Source: Absidia repens (taxonomy: Eukaryota; Mucoromycota; Mucoromycetes; Mucorales; Cunninghamellaceae). From it: DNA of 64,000 nucleotides. Made by a program: the position numbers and the translations under genes. Positions 23,490-34,034 of the stretch are shown piece after piece. Where the stretch lies: positions 69,501 to 133,500 of the forward strand of contig MCGE01000016.1 of NCBI GenBank assembly GCA_002105175.1. Direction: 5' to 3'. The notes beneath the pieces were generated by a model. The model was not told the DNA's origin and did not search any database. It was given only the letters and a program-made list of their open reading frames with translations. Each line of letters opens with the position of its first letter. Within the stretch, counting starts at the first letter, position 1.

Positions 23490-24351
23490 CTAGTATCTAC
23501 GTTGACCGCCGCCATATCCACCTCGGCCTCTACCCCTGGATGGTGGTGAATGATGATGATGATGGTTGTGTGATGGTCGAGGTTGACCTTGTCGTTGTTT
23601 GTTGGTGAGATGGGTAATTAATCGGTCCTTAATCCATGTATGATCGTGTGGTGCGTAGTGCTATATAATATGCAAATAAATTATATTCCCAATCAGTCGG
23701 TCAGTCATGTAATCTTTTCTATCAAGAGACAACTTACGTTTGTGTTTCTGTCAAAAACTAGAGCTACAAATTCCTTGTGTCCATCAACAAAACTAAGGAG
23801 ATCATCCGCACTAGATAGAGATAAATATTTAATTGAAAAAATCCCCAAACTCACTGTTGTTGCAGCTTCACGATATGCGTTCTATGTTGCTGTGCTATTA
23901 CCTGTATTGAAGTTGAGTCAGACTTGGTGTTTCTTCCATAAGTCGGTCTTCATACAGTGTTGCCACCTCTACGAAAGAAAGAAAAACAAAGAGGTCATTA
24001 ACATACCAGTCAATACCGTTTACTTCAAGTCATGATGAAACATACGATCCATAGCCAGCGCCACAGTATCACAATCGCTAGTGAAAGAAAAAAAGTGGTA
24101 TTGTCAGTCTCTTGCTTTCAGAATAACTTTGCTGGTTCACTTTACTAGTATGTCCTTGAACTAAAAAATAAAGCACACAGAAGGTCAGTAAGGTTTTTCA
24201 GTTTCATTCGTATTATTCCACTTACGCTGGATCGCGCGTTGGTTGAACCAGAAGTATAGTATGTGCAGTCTATAGAAACAAAATAGTATTAACTCATGAT
24301 TGCATACGCCCTCTTTCTGAATATACGTATATTGTCTTTATTGCCTACCAT
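23490..24351 (-). CDS. ERH: Enhancer of rudimentary homologue with RGG tail
   Basis: Seven exons: 24349-24351 (only the ATG), 24226-24269, 24146-24160 (15 bases), 24046-24077, 23902-23968, 23738-23810 and 23490-23660; 134 residues. The first ~100 residues match ERH throughout: MTAHTILLVQPTRDP, RTYYDCDTVALAM, VATLYEDRL, ITYDI replaced by LTQLQYS, DDLLSFVDGHKEFVALVFDR, and YAPHDHTWIKDRL. In animals and fission yeast, ERH is a ~104-residue dimer that works with RNA-binding partners in meiotic mRNA removal and splicing. Here a further ~30 residues add a poly-His run and SRGRGRGGYGGGQRRY, an RGG-type RNA-binding/arginine-methylation tail. The start exon holds nothing but the ATG, so simple ORF finding misses this gene. 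Confidence 0.92.
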
Positions 24352-24622
24352 TTGTTCTCAACCCTTTCTGTGAATAAAAAAAAAAAAACGAGAGAAAGGA
24401 AATAAAAATAAACCAATCCACCAGGCGGGAAATCATAGCAGAAAATTTTCAACCCCTTCGGCGTCCCAACTTAAATACCCGTATCATCAGACAAATAATA
24501 ATAATAAAACGTTAACAAAAGCCAATACCTTTTAGCATATCAGTATCGTACCACTTTTAATATGCCTGCCACTATATTGTTATACCATCTACTACTATTA
24601 AATATAGCAAAAAAAAAAGGAC
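24352..24622. other. ERH upstream region
   Basis: AT-rich sequence upstream of the ERH start, with a GGCGGGAAATC word near 24425 and an A-run beside the LTR border at 24623. No gene seen. Confidence 0.5.
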
Positions 24623-25035
24623 TGTTACGCTGACCGCTAGTGGCGGAATTTAAAAGTTCAGTAGTGAATATTCATCACAACAGAAATCTTTTTAAAAAAA
24701 GTATAGATAGTGAGGGGAAAGAATCAATTGTTTAGTACCTATCTATCTTTCTATTATTATCTTATTTTATCAATAAATTCATTATCAAGGTTTTCTTAAA
24801 CCGCCCAAAGCTTGTTCTCTTTCTCTTATTCCAACTTACGGAATACTTTTATCATAAACCTTTGACAGCTGAATCTCAATTATATTTTACTTTCTCTTTT
24901 GACTTGCTCAAGGTCTTTATTCATTTTAGTGACCTTATTATTTTCACTTTTGAAAATAATACATCACAGCTTGGCTTTCAAGTCCTTGAAGATACAATCG
25001 GTTGAACTTCATCCTAAAAATTTCTGGTACCCACT
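24623..25035 (-). mobile_element. 5'-truncated solo LTR, reverse orientation
   Basis: The complement of this stretch ends AGCGTAACA at 24623, which mirrors the TGTTACGG start of the two plus-strand elements at 25913 and 26692. Its interior (reversed) matches 26760-27030 block by block, for example TTTTTAGG, AAGTTCAACCG, GAGCAAGTCAAAAGAGAAAG and CTCAGCTGTCAAA against ATTCAGCTGTCAAA. The 5' end is cut at the edge of the tRNA-bearing palindrome. No open frame. The TGTTACG...CGTAACA ends suggest an LTR of a Gypsy/Ty3-like retroelement, which is inference. Confidence 0.6.
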
Positions 25036-25224
25036 CTGGAAAAAAAAAAAAAAAAAAAAAAACCACGACCACCCTACAAAAACGATTTCTTTAAGCCTTA
25101 ACGTTACAAGAAGACCACAAACAAAAGAAGAGCAAAACGTAAGGTCGCACCGAGAATCGAACTCGGGCTGCCAGATTCAAAGTCTGGAGTCATAACCATT
25201 AGACCATGCAACCATTTATGGTTG
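25036..25224 (-). repeat. Left arm of tRNA-bearing inverted repeat
   Basis: 189 bases that are the exact reverse complement of 25728-25912, except for the length of one homopolymer (23 A here, 19 T in the other arm). The arm runs from CTGG, through the homopolymer, a unique ~80-base segment and tRNA-Gln, to GGTTG. The tRNA lies at the inner end. Confidence 0.95.
25143..25213 (-). tRNA. tRNA-Gln (anticodon TTG)
   Basis: 71-base cloverleaf on the minus strand. The acceptor stem GGTTGCA pairs with TGCGACC (one G-U). The D arm holds TGGTCTAATGGTTA (A box), the anticodon stem-loop is CCAGACTTTGAATCTGG with anticodon TTG, and the T arm is CCGAGTTCGATTCTCGG (B box). No intron. A T4 Pol III terminator lies about 6 bases after the 3' end. 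Identical to the copy at 25739-25809 and divergent from it. Confidence 0.97.
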
Positions 25225-25727
25225 CAAAAATCAGAAGGAAATATAAAAGCCTCTGTAAAGAAAATTGTGTTTTAAGGTCATATAGAGGCGCTTGATTTTG
25301 CAACTGTCGGCTTCGCAGGTGAAACTGCCCTGGACAGCCGTGGCGTTCCATTGGTGGTTTCGGCTGGAACCAAACGCCGGATCAAGAGACACTCTTCGTT
25401 GGTTCCCAAATGGCAACGACAACACCAATGATAGGAATTTATGTAGTTTCACTTCCCCTTTGCTTAACCTATATAGTATAGTTTATATATTTCTTTAATA
25501 ACCTTTAGTCCTATTTGTTCCCCAATTTAAATAACGATAAAGTAGAAATAGTATAAATATCTATATATTTTATTCTGCAATAAACAATAACTGATTTTCT
25601 ACATTCTAAATCTATTGCCAACTATCTCTAATACTTTACTAAACTAAACTAAGCTAAAGTATTCAACCTATTCCTCTTTTGGCAAGTAATCCCTGACCCA
25701 GACATTTATACAACCTCCAATCTGACA
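25225..25727. other. Spacer between palindrome arms
   Basis: 503 unique bases. The stretch 25300-25445 is less AT-rich than its surroundings and open in one frame on each strand (about 60-70 codons: MILQLSASQVKLPW... on plus; a frame containing SLPFGNQRRVSL on minus). No domain recognised. The rest is AT-rich. It could be a fragment of a mobile element or of a lost gene. Confidence 0.5.
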
Positions 25728-25912
25728 CAACCATAAATGGTTGCATGGTCTAATGGTTATGACTCCAGACTTTGAATCTGGCAGCCCGAGTTCGATTCTC
25801 GGTGCGACCTTACGTTTTGCTCTTCTTTTGTTTGTGGTCTTCTTGTAACGTTAAGGCTTAAAGAAATCGTTTTTGTAGGGTGGTCGTGGTTTTTTTTTTT
25901 TTTTTTTTCCAG
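25728..25912 (+). repeat. Right arm of tRNA-bearing inverted repeat
   Basis: 185 bases, reverse-complement identical to 25036-25224 apart from four fewer bases in the homopolymer. Ends at CCAG, immediately followed by the LTR start TGTTACGG. Confidence 0.95.
25739..25809 (+). tRNA. tRNA-Gln (anticodon TTG), second copy
   Basis: Same 71-base sequence as the minus-strand copy at 25143-25213: acceptor stem GGTTGCA/TGCGACC, anticodon loop CTTTGAA, T loop TTCGATT. A T4 stretch follows at 25815. The two genes are 525 bases apart and transcribed away from each other. Confidence 0.97.
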
Positions 25913-26691
25913 TGTTACGGCTAATTTGGGTAAGAAGCTAGTAACAGAGTAGTGTTTTTGTAGGTTTTTATATTTTTCTGGGTTGAATAGGATGTCTTGA
26001 GTATCCTTTAGTATAGCTTTTGCTTGTTTAGAGCTTGATAATAAATTTGTTCCTTGGGCGGAATTTGAAATAACTTGTTCCTGATTTGAACAAAATTAGA
26101 ATAGATAGTAGTGAGCACCAGAACTTTTGTAGATAAAGTCCAACTGTAGAGAAAGTTTATAAAAAAATAAACTTGGAAAAGTAAAATAAAAAGAAAAGTA
26201 TTGACCTTTGTTGGTTCAATAAAAGTATAGTGTATAACACACAGTAAAAATAAAATAAAAAGAGGACTTGTAGTCAAAAATAAAAGAGGTTTCTATGATC
26301 CAATAGAAACAGCAGATAAATTGGTGGTTAAAAGAACCTTTGTACTAAGTTTTATTTGATTATATGAGAAAACTGAAAAAACTAAAGAAAAAATAATTTC
26401 TTCGAAAATGTCTGGCTATTTATACTAAAATGAAAGTGGCGAAGTATGCGAGTCGTCGACGAGATTTAGTGTGGCGGAGAATGTATTTGGTAGACGAGGT
26501 CGGAGAAGAAGATGTCGTTGACGAGATGAGAAGGGCGTAGCTGCGGCAGGTCTGTTCACTAAGATAGCAAAGGCGGCTGCAGGTTTGTTGTTCGTCACTT
26601 GTTTGCTGCGGTTGTTGTTCATCACTTGCTTGCTGCGGTTGTTGTTGTTGGGAGCGGACTCAGGCCGATCCTCTACACCAGAGTGGGTACT
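25913..26691 (+). mobile_element. LTR-like element A
   Basis: Begins TGTTACGGCTAATTTGGG at the palindrome edge and runs to AGTGGGTAC, where a related unit starts with the same words. Shares GTTTTTGTAGGTTTTTAT, GTGAGCACCAGAACTTTT and GTACTAAGTTTTAT-like blocks with elements B and C but has about 140 extra bases near its 5' end. The stretch 26440-26680 is less AT-rich. No gag/pol coding. Probably a degenerate solo LTR or LTR plus internal remnant of a tRNA-targeting retroelement. Confidence 0.55.
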
Positions 26692-27460
26692 GTTACGGCT
26701 AATTTTGGTTATCAGGTTGTAATTGGAAATTGTTTTTGTAGGTTTTTATTTTTTATAGAGTGAGCACCAGAACTTTTTAGGATTAAGTTCAACCGACTGT
26801 AGCTTCAAAGACTTAAAATTAAAATAGGACTAGACTTGAAAGTCCAAGTGGTAATGTATTATTTTCACAAGTGAACTAAAAATGAGTAAAGACCTAGAGC
26901 AAGTCAAAAGAGAAAGTAAAATATAATTCAGACTCAGCTGTCAAAAATTTATGATAAAAGTATTTCACAAAAAGTGGGATGGTTTTAAAAAAAAAACCTT
27001 GATAATGAATTTATTTAATAAATATAATAATGATAATACTTTTTTTTTCTTTTGAACCTTTTTGAAGGTATTTATACTAAATTTTTATAATGTTTCATGC
27101 GTCCCGCACGAAACCCAACTATGCGTGAGGCACGCACACATACACTCCGAGTCAAACCTTCCAATCAGGCGTCTTCCGTCATTGCCCAGGTGATGACTTC
27201 GTTCCATCCGAGCAATTCTCCAAGACTAAGATCATCCTTTACAATATAATAGAATATAGACTTAATAGTCACAAAAGATTTGTGATAATAAATATTCCTC
27301 TTGGTGGAATAATAAAAAACAATAAAGCCAATAGTTTGGTGGTAAAAGTACCTTTGTTGAATTATATTGAATTTTATGAAAAAGGGGACAAGTAAAAAGG
27401 TAATGATAACAAGCATTTTAAAAAAAAATCGCAGCTGATCTTGATGAAAGCCACAAGAGA
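26692..27460 (+). mobile_element. LTR-like element B
   Basis: Starts TGTTACGGCTAATTTTGG directly after element A. 26760-27030 is the close (inverted) relative of 24760-25035. The part near 27330-27385 (TTTGGTGGTAAAAGTACC) matches element A at about 26320-26345, so a second, nested unit may be present. Right border uncertain. No coding. Confidence 0.5.
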
Positions 27461-27470
27461 AATTATTTCC

Positions 27471-27910
27471 AATCCCGCCCACGTGAATATTTATTTACTC
27501 CTTTTTCTTTTTTTTTTTTTTTTTTTCTTCTCACAATTATAACTTCTTTGAGGCTTTGGATTACTTAGATTAGTGTCAGGACTAGTTTAGAAGTGGTTTC
27601 ATCTTGGGGATTACAACATGCACGGGGAAACCCTTTCATTTTGGATTTAGGATTTAGAATCACCAATAGTTCGCTTTTCTGGAGTATTCTTAGCTTGGTT
27701 TAGTATTAGTTTGTCTATAGGCTTTCTAAACATCTGAATAAAATATGTCTCATTAGTCTCCCTCTTGTTTTGCACAAGAGATCCCTCTTTACCATCTCTA
27801 CATTAGATTAGTGTTGACACTCGTCATACTTGCTTTAGCTTGTCCATAATTTGTATCTAAAACCGAATAAAATGCGCCCCTTTCTACATGCCTCAATGAA
27901 ATTTTTGCCC
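27471..27910 (+). repeat. Dispersed repeat R, copy 2
   Basis: Starts TCCCGCCCACGTGAAT and a long T tract, then GTGTCAGGACTAGTTTAG, GGGGATTACAACATGCAC, AACCCTTTCATTTTGGAT, TTAGCTTGGTTTAGTATTAG and a second module with GATTAGTGTTGACACTCG. Non-coding. Confidence 0.85.
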
Positions 27911-28831
27911 TTTTATCTCACCCATGTTAGCACCACTGTATTTTCTTGGTTTGCTGCTGAATTTTATAGTTTATTATGCATATGTTTTAATAGAATATGT
28001 CCTCTTCTATTTTTGCCGCCAACCTCTGATATCAGACCCATCGGATACTGAACAATATTTTTTTGAAAAAAAAAAGTCTGTACGTGTGTGTATAAGATAT
28101 GAATTAAATATTATGACGTGTGCAACAATTATTTGGGTGATGCTTAGGAGTGAATCGCTGAACAATTAGTACCACTTTATTGATTAGCGTTCCTTGCGAG
28201 CATGCGTTTTCAATGTCCCTCCAACATCTATTGAGAGAAATTTCTAATGGCCCGTGGTGGAGAATTAAAAATAAGAATACTGTTCATCTAACATTGCATA
28301 TAAGTATGCCGTTTCTATATTTTTTGACAATCAAATGTGATATAAATGATGGAATGGCATGGAGATCAATTCACAAGAACTGGGTAGAGGAGATCAGTAT
28401 TCCTTCACCGCTGTTTTATATCTCGCTTCTACCATTTTTGGAAAATTGACCTGTCTAAGAGCATCTCAATTTGAAGATCCCCAGCCAACATTTCCAAAAC
28501 GTCGACCAATTTTGAATGCTTATCACTATTGTTTTTCAAATAAAAATAAAAAAAAAAAAAGTAAGGAAGATAGCGAGAGAAGGTAGCGGTATCAATATGA
28601 TTTTAAATTCGTAGTTTATGTCTACAATAGGAATCTACCATAACGATATCAACGGGAAGGCGAAGTTGCATCATTATTGTAGGTGATATCGTTCTTCTGA
28701 TGTGTGAGCCATAGTAAATGTAGCAAGACAGAGACCCTCTTGAATCTGCAATGAAAATGATTACAAAAAAATAAATAAATCAGGCAACCATCAAGAACTG
28801 CAGGTCAGCAAGAAGGCACATAAATATTTCA
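27911..28831. other. Between R copies 2 and 3; one weak frame
   Basis: AT-rich DNA with a plus-strand frame from 28359 to 28586 (75 codons, MEINSQELGRGDQYSFTAVL..., basic at the end). It has no start context, intron structure or recognised domain. It may be a relic of a mobile element or chance. Confidence 0.45.
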
Positions 28832-29420
28832 GGTCCCGCCCTCTTTTTTTTTTTTTTTTCGTCCCAATTTTATTTTTTCGGTTCCTCTTTCCATTTTCAT
28901 TTTTCTACATCTTTTTTTTCTTGACCATTCAACTTCTTTGAGGTTATGTTGAACTTAGAATAGTGTCAAGTCTAGTTTAGAAGGGGTTTCAGCACAGGGA
29001 TTACAAGATGCATGGGGAAGCCCTTTCATTTTGGATTTATGACTTAGAATCACCAATAGCTTGCTTTCTGGAGTCTTCATTAGCTTAGTTTATATTAGTT
29101 TATCTTTAGTTTGTATCGTCAACTAAATAAAATATGCCTCTTTTTGTTTGCTTAAATGAAAAATGTCCCAATAGTCTTTCTCATGCCTTGTGCAATAGAT
29201 CCATTGTTTACTACAATTACGCTTTTGATTAGTGTTGACACTTGCTGTACTTCAATAAAAGATATCTATCCATAGTCTATCTCAGGTATTGTCGGCCTTA
29301 TATACAGTACACTAGATCTATTTTTACAATCGTTTTCTTATACTAGTGTTGATTATTCTTCATATCTCCCTCTAGTCTCCCTCATGCGACGTCCAGTAGA
29401 TCACTTGTGCGGCGGTTTTG
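28832..29420 (+). repeat. Dispersed repeat R, copy 3
   Basis: Starts GTCCCGCCCTC and a T tract, then GTGTCAAGTCTAGTTTAG, GGGATTACAAGATGCATG, CCCTTTCATTTTGGATTT and TTAGCTTAGTTTATATTAG. It continues into the second module GATTAGTGTTGACACTTG with CTTCAATAAAAG, and a further TACTAGTGTTGATTATTC at the end. The longest well-kept plus-strand copy apart from copy 6. Confidence 0.85.
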
Positions 29421-31175
29421 ATGTGTGTAGCAACACGCATGATGTGGATATTCCGTTAAGCGATTATATATATATATATATATATATATTTCCTACGCAA
29501 AATACATTATCGATGCTGTGGAATGATTTATACACCATTTAGACCTCATTGAACCCCAATTTCACCGCTTGAGAGGTCATTGAAAGATCGAGTTTCCTTG
29601 TGTTTACGTTTAATCCGCTCCCCTATCAGTCCACTTTCCAATACTCATTGCTCTGGACGATACACGCAATATGCACTTTCATACCAGTAGCCCAAAATGT
29701 TATCTCTCTTATCTATATATAAAGGGGAATTTGACAACATTTACTTCCAGACTCCATCACTCCAGACTTACCCAAATAGGATAACGCCCAGAAAGTCCAA
29801 AAATATATACACTTCACAGCCAAACATTCAATGGTTTTCAAAAAGTATAGTTATTCGGGGGATCACCCGTATTCCGAATATAGTTGACGTTGGTCCCTAC
29901 TGTATAATTGTTTACCAGATCAACATAGTATATTATCAGCAATAAAAATTATATCTACCTTGTTTTTATGTTTTTCTATTATAATGATTTTTTCTGAAAT
30001 GTTTCTATTTTATTTTGTCTGTGCGTATACTGTGTATTTGTTGTGTGTGATTGTATATATGCCTAGTTATGTGTATCACTGTTTACTTGTGCGGGTATGT
30101 TATGGTTATTTGTGAGGATAAAAGTGTTGGTTCTCTAATTGAAGCTAGTACGTGGAAGTGATACGCATATGTGACACCTTTTGTTTTTTTTGTTAGCGAG
30201 GGAGGAGATCAGCATAGTCAAGGACCAAAACGGAGTTTTAAACACACAACAAATTCCCCACACATTGAAAAAAAATGGGGATTTCAATTGCCCACATGAT
30301 ATGATGATATTTTGTGGAATATACACAAAACGTTGCTTTGAGCGACATGAATAGTGACGATGCTCCTTTTGTAGAAATTTAATTTGGATACTGAGCTTGT
30401 TTTTTGCCACATGCTCACAGTAGAGAAAAGGCACCACTGATAATGCATGTATGACAAACTAATACAAATCACCCTTCTCCCTGAACGTAAAAACAGGTGA
30501 TGCCATGTCACTTCGCAAAAGAAAAAAAGTAGCTGTAAGAAATGACTGTCAAGTTAAGATTTGAACGACGGAATTAGATGTAATAAAGAACAGGGGTCCT
30601 TTTTTTTTTTTTTTTTTTTAAACGACGCCTCTCACTTTCTTTTATCATATGAATGAGTGGTTGGGGGGGGGGAGGGAAGAAAGATCGGCTTATCGCCAAA
30701 CTAGCCGTCAAGACAGGATCATACTGCTGAGATTTTCATTTGGTTTGCCCAGAAATTGACAAGAAAAAATGAGACCCAATCACAAAACTAATTAGATTTT
30801 TAAAAACCCGCTTTTTTTTTGATGGTGATCTATCTAAAAGCCATAAATGATGGAGAGACCGTGCCTACAAAGTGAAAAGAATCCCCACCTATTCAAATGA
30901 ATAAAAATACAAATGGATAAATTGTGTATTTTTATATATAATGCTCCTTGGATACCGTGAGACAAGTAGCAATAGCATCCATCTATCAAAATAAAAAAAA
31001 AAGTGTGGAGACAATAGCATGTGAAAATATCAGGTTGAAAGTTTGATTTTCTCCCCATCTTTTTTTTTTTTTTTTTGATATTTGCATATAAAAAGCAGAT
31101 ACTGAAAATATTCCCATTTCATTTCACCAACAATCCCATTTTTTTTTTTTTCTACCAACCTCATTTACTCACACT
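29421..31175. other. Gene-free stretch upstream of the P450 gene
   Basis: AT-rich, with an AT dinucleotide run (29464-29490), TGTGTG-rich sequence near 30020-30060, a poly-T run (30600-30619), a G-run near 30664 and a CCCGCTTTTTTTTT word at 30806. Open frames (for example 29697-29945) have no protein features. The last 100 bases hold the P450 promoter. Confidence 0.55.
31087..31093 (+). promoter_or_regulatory. Probable TATA box of the P450 gene
   Basis: TATAAAA, 89 bases before the ATG at 31176, followed by a T-rich tract and a CA-rich leader. Spacing is typical of the other genes here. Confidence 0.45.
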
Positions 31176-33221
31176 ATGTCTTCTGCTATTACCGCTGGAA
31201 CCATTGGAAAAGCCGCTTTAGCCACTGTTGTTGGTTTAGCAGCGTATTACAATGATCGCGCCATTTTCGATGAAAACCGTAAAGGTATCACTTATCAACC
31301 TGGACTTCCTCTTGTAGGCAACTTGCCCTTGTTGATTCAATACAAGGATCAAATCCACGAATTATTCTTGGAAGCATATCATCGATATGAGGCTCTTACA
31401 ATGTAAGTTCCAAAAATATAGATTGGTCCCCAATGAAATTTTAAATTCAGACCACCCATTTTTTTCTTACTTTCTTCGTTCTCTACATATTTTATGTAAT
31501 ATAGTACTTTTTCTGTACTTGGCGTACCACGACAAATCCTTACTTTAGATCCTCAAAATGTTGAATACGTATTGAAAAGTAAGAATATATACACTATCGT
31601 ACCCTGATCTTTTGCTCACTCACAATTCTGGCGTTTTTTTTTTTTTAGACAACTTTGAAAACTATATTAAGGGCCCTGAATTCCATGGCGCTATGAATGA
31701 CCTGTTTGGTAACGGTATCTTCAACGCTAACGGTGACGAATGGAAATACCAACGCAAAACTGCTTCTCACATTTTCAATGTCAAGAACTTCCGTGACCAA
31801 TTCACCGAGTAAGTTGTACTGCGAAACAGTCCGCTCTTTGTCAACATTGTTGTAGTAACTCGCCCTCTTTTTTTTCGTTTAGTGTCTTTGTCGAAGAAAT
31901 TCATTATATGATTGACAATATTTGGGACAAGGCTGTTGAAACACAAACCCCTGTTGACTTTCACGAAATCATGTTCAAGTTTACTCTGGATTCCTTTATT
32001 CTTCTTGGCTTTGGTGTCCACTTGAACGCGCTGGGTACCAAGGGCAGTGTCCCTTTTGCGGAATCCTTTGATGAAGCACAACGTACGACTTTCCAACGAT
32101 TTATCACTCCTATTTGGCCGGTCACTGAATTCTTGAGTCGGTTAGCTCAACCTTTCAAGACAGGTATGAATGGTCATTTGAAGGTGGTGGATGACTTTGC
32201 TCGCCAGGTCACCGAACAACGTCGGGAACAACTCAAGAACGGTGAAGTACACAAGGATTTGCTTTCTCGGTTTATGAATGCCAGCAATGCCAATGGGGAG
32301 CCCCTCAACAACGATGAACTTCGTGATATCGTATTGAACTTTGTGATCGCAGGCAGAGATACCACCGCCCAAGCCCTGTCCTGGACCTTCTACATGCTCA
32401 TGTCACATCCTCGCGTCGAAGCCAAACTCTTGGAAGAAATCAACGCTAATGTTACTGAAGACATCATGGCCGATTCCGGAAGCCTGTTTGAAGCCATCAA
32501 GGATATGAAGTATGCTCATGCTGTCTTCTATGAAGTTTTACGTCACTACCCCTCTGTCCCTCTCAATCAAAAGTTTGCTTTACAAGATGATGTCTTACCT
32601 GATGGTACGCCTATCCGAAAGGGTGATTATGTTCTTTGGTGTAAGTAACCCCCCCCCTCCCCGATTGAAAACAACACCGTCTCATCTTTCTCTCTCTTCT
32701 TTTGTATTTATTTAATAGGTCCTTATGCTCAAGGCCGTGTTGAAAAGATCTGGGGTCCTGATGCCAAACAATTCAAACCGGAACGATGGATCAACGAAAA
32801 TGGCGATTTGAAGCGTGAATCCCAAGGAAAATGGCCTGCTTTCCATGGTGGACGTACGTAGAACATGAAAAAAAAAGACATCCCCCCTTTTTTTTTGTAT
32901 TTTTCCATTTAATTAACATCATCATTTCTTCTTTTTCTTTTCCTTTTTGTAGCTCGTACATGTTTGGGTAAGTTTTCTGTATATTTGCAGACACCTCCCC
33001 CCACTGTAAGCAAAATTTTCAATCATCACTCATCCTTTTTTTCTTTTTCTTTATTATAACTATTAGGTCAACATTTGGCTACATTGGAAGCATTAGTGGC
33101 TATTATCTTTTTGGTTCGTAAATACAAATTCACTTTGGTGCCTGGTCAAGATATCACCTATCAAGTCTCCCTGACATTGCCTATGAAGAACGGAATGAAG
33201 GTCATGGTTGAAAAACGATAA
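31176..33221 (+). CDS. Cytochrome P450 monooxygenase
   Basis: Seven exons: 31176-31402, 31505-31578, 31649-31808, 31883-32640, 32719-32853, 32953-32967 (15 bases) and 33067-33221; 507 residues. The N-terminal hydrophobic anchor (about 5-25) places it on the ER. The I-helix is AGRDTT (310-315), the K-helix ExxR is EVLR (371-374), PERW follows, and the haem loop is FHGGPRTCLGQ with Cys455 as the iron ligand. The I-helix and following ALSWTFYMLMSHP resemble the CYP86/CYP704-type fatty-acid hydroxylase clan of fungi, so a fatty acid or alkane substrate is possible but not shown. The cysteine sits on a 15-base exon, which explains why simple translation misses it. Convergent with the TBC gene. Confidence 0.94.
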
Positions 33222-34034
33222 ATCCTTTTTGGTCTTTCCCCGTCCCCTTTAGTTGCTTTTTTTTTTTTTTTTTAGTCTGGTACTTTTTCCCCCTCCTCCC
33301 CTCATCCATCTATCCTTTTTTTATCACCCCTCCCCCCACGAACCCCACATTTATCCTATCTTTCTTATAGATTAGACGTTTGTATATATATATATTATCT
33401 TTTTATGGCATAGGATATTCTTTCAATTGCTATTCTTTATTTATTATTATAATCTTGTTATACTTTATCAAATAAACACAATGTCGTTGACTATTTAATA
33501 ATACATGTTTCTATCAACGTGTCAAATTTATTTATCTGGGTTTCAGATCGATGGATCTTGACTAAAGTGTGGGATAGGGTATATATGGATGGGTTTTATT
33601 CAAACAGTTATGCCTTTTTCTAACGATGGGATGTGATAGGTATGGGTGGTTTTAGTTTGTGATGAAATCATAGGACATGGAAATCTATCATTTCTTGTTC
33701 GAGCAAGCGGATAATAGTTCTCTGGATCATAAAAAAAACTGGGACTTTTATTCATACAAAATAGGTAGAGTGTGTCATATGAGAAGCAAACAAAAAACAA
33801 AAGAAAACGAAAAAGACTAGGTATTACATTTTATAGACATTGTAAAAAAGTAAAAAAGTAAAAAACAAAAAAACAAAAAACAATATGGGCTATATATATG
33901 TTCATATAAAAAAGCAGGTTTTATTTGTCGAATAAAAAAGAAGGTCAAAAAACAAAGTCAATAAAACAAAAGGATGGCTAGTGGAATAACGAGTGAGGGG
34001 AATAGAGATGCTAGAACTAATACAAAAGTAAAAA
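33222..34034. other. Convergent 3' regions
   Basis: T-rich and then A-rich spacer between the P450 and TBC genes, with AATAAA-type signals for the P450 near 33470 and, in reverse, for the TBC gene near 33930-33965. AAAAAGT/AAAAACA repeats near 33845-33880. No coding recognised. Confidence 0.6.

Noticed and set aside
25231..25498. Two opposed frames in the palindrome spacer
   Set aside because: Both strands open over the same stretch; no recognisable family, so kept only as a note in the spacer entry.
26425..26625. Minus-strand frame rich in Asn, Ala and Arg
   Set aside because: Lies wholly inside LTR-like element A and reads GTTGTT/GCTGCG-type repeats; no gag or pol similarity.
28180..28586. 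Two plus-strand frames between R copies
   Set aside because: No start context, domain or splice partner; possibly a relic, not listed as a gene.
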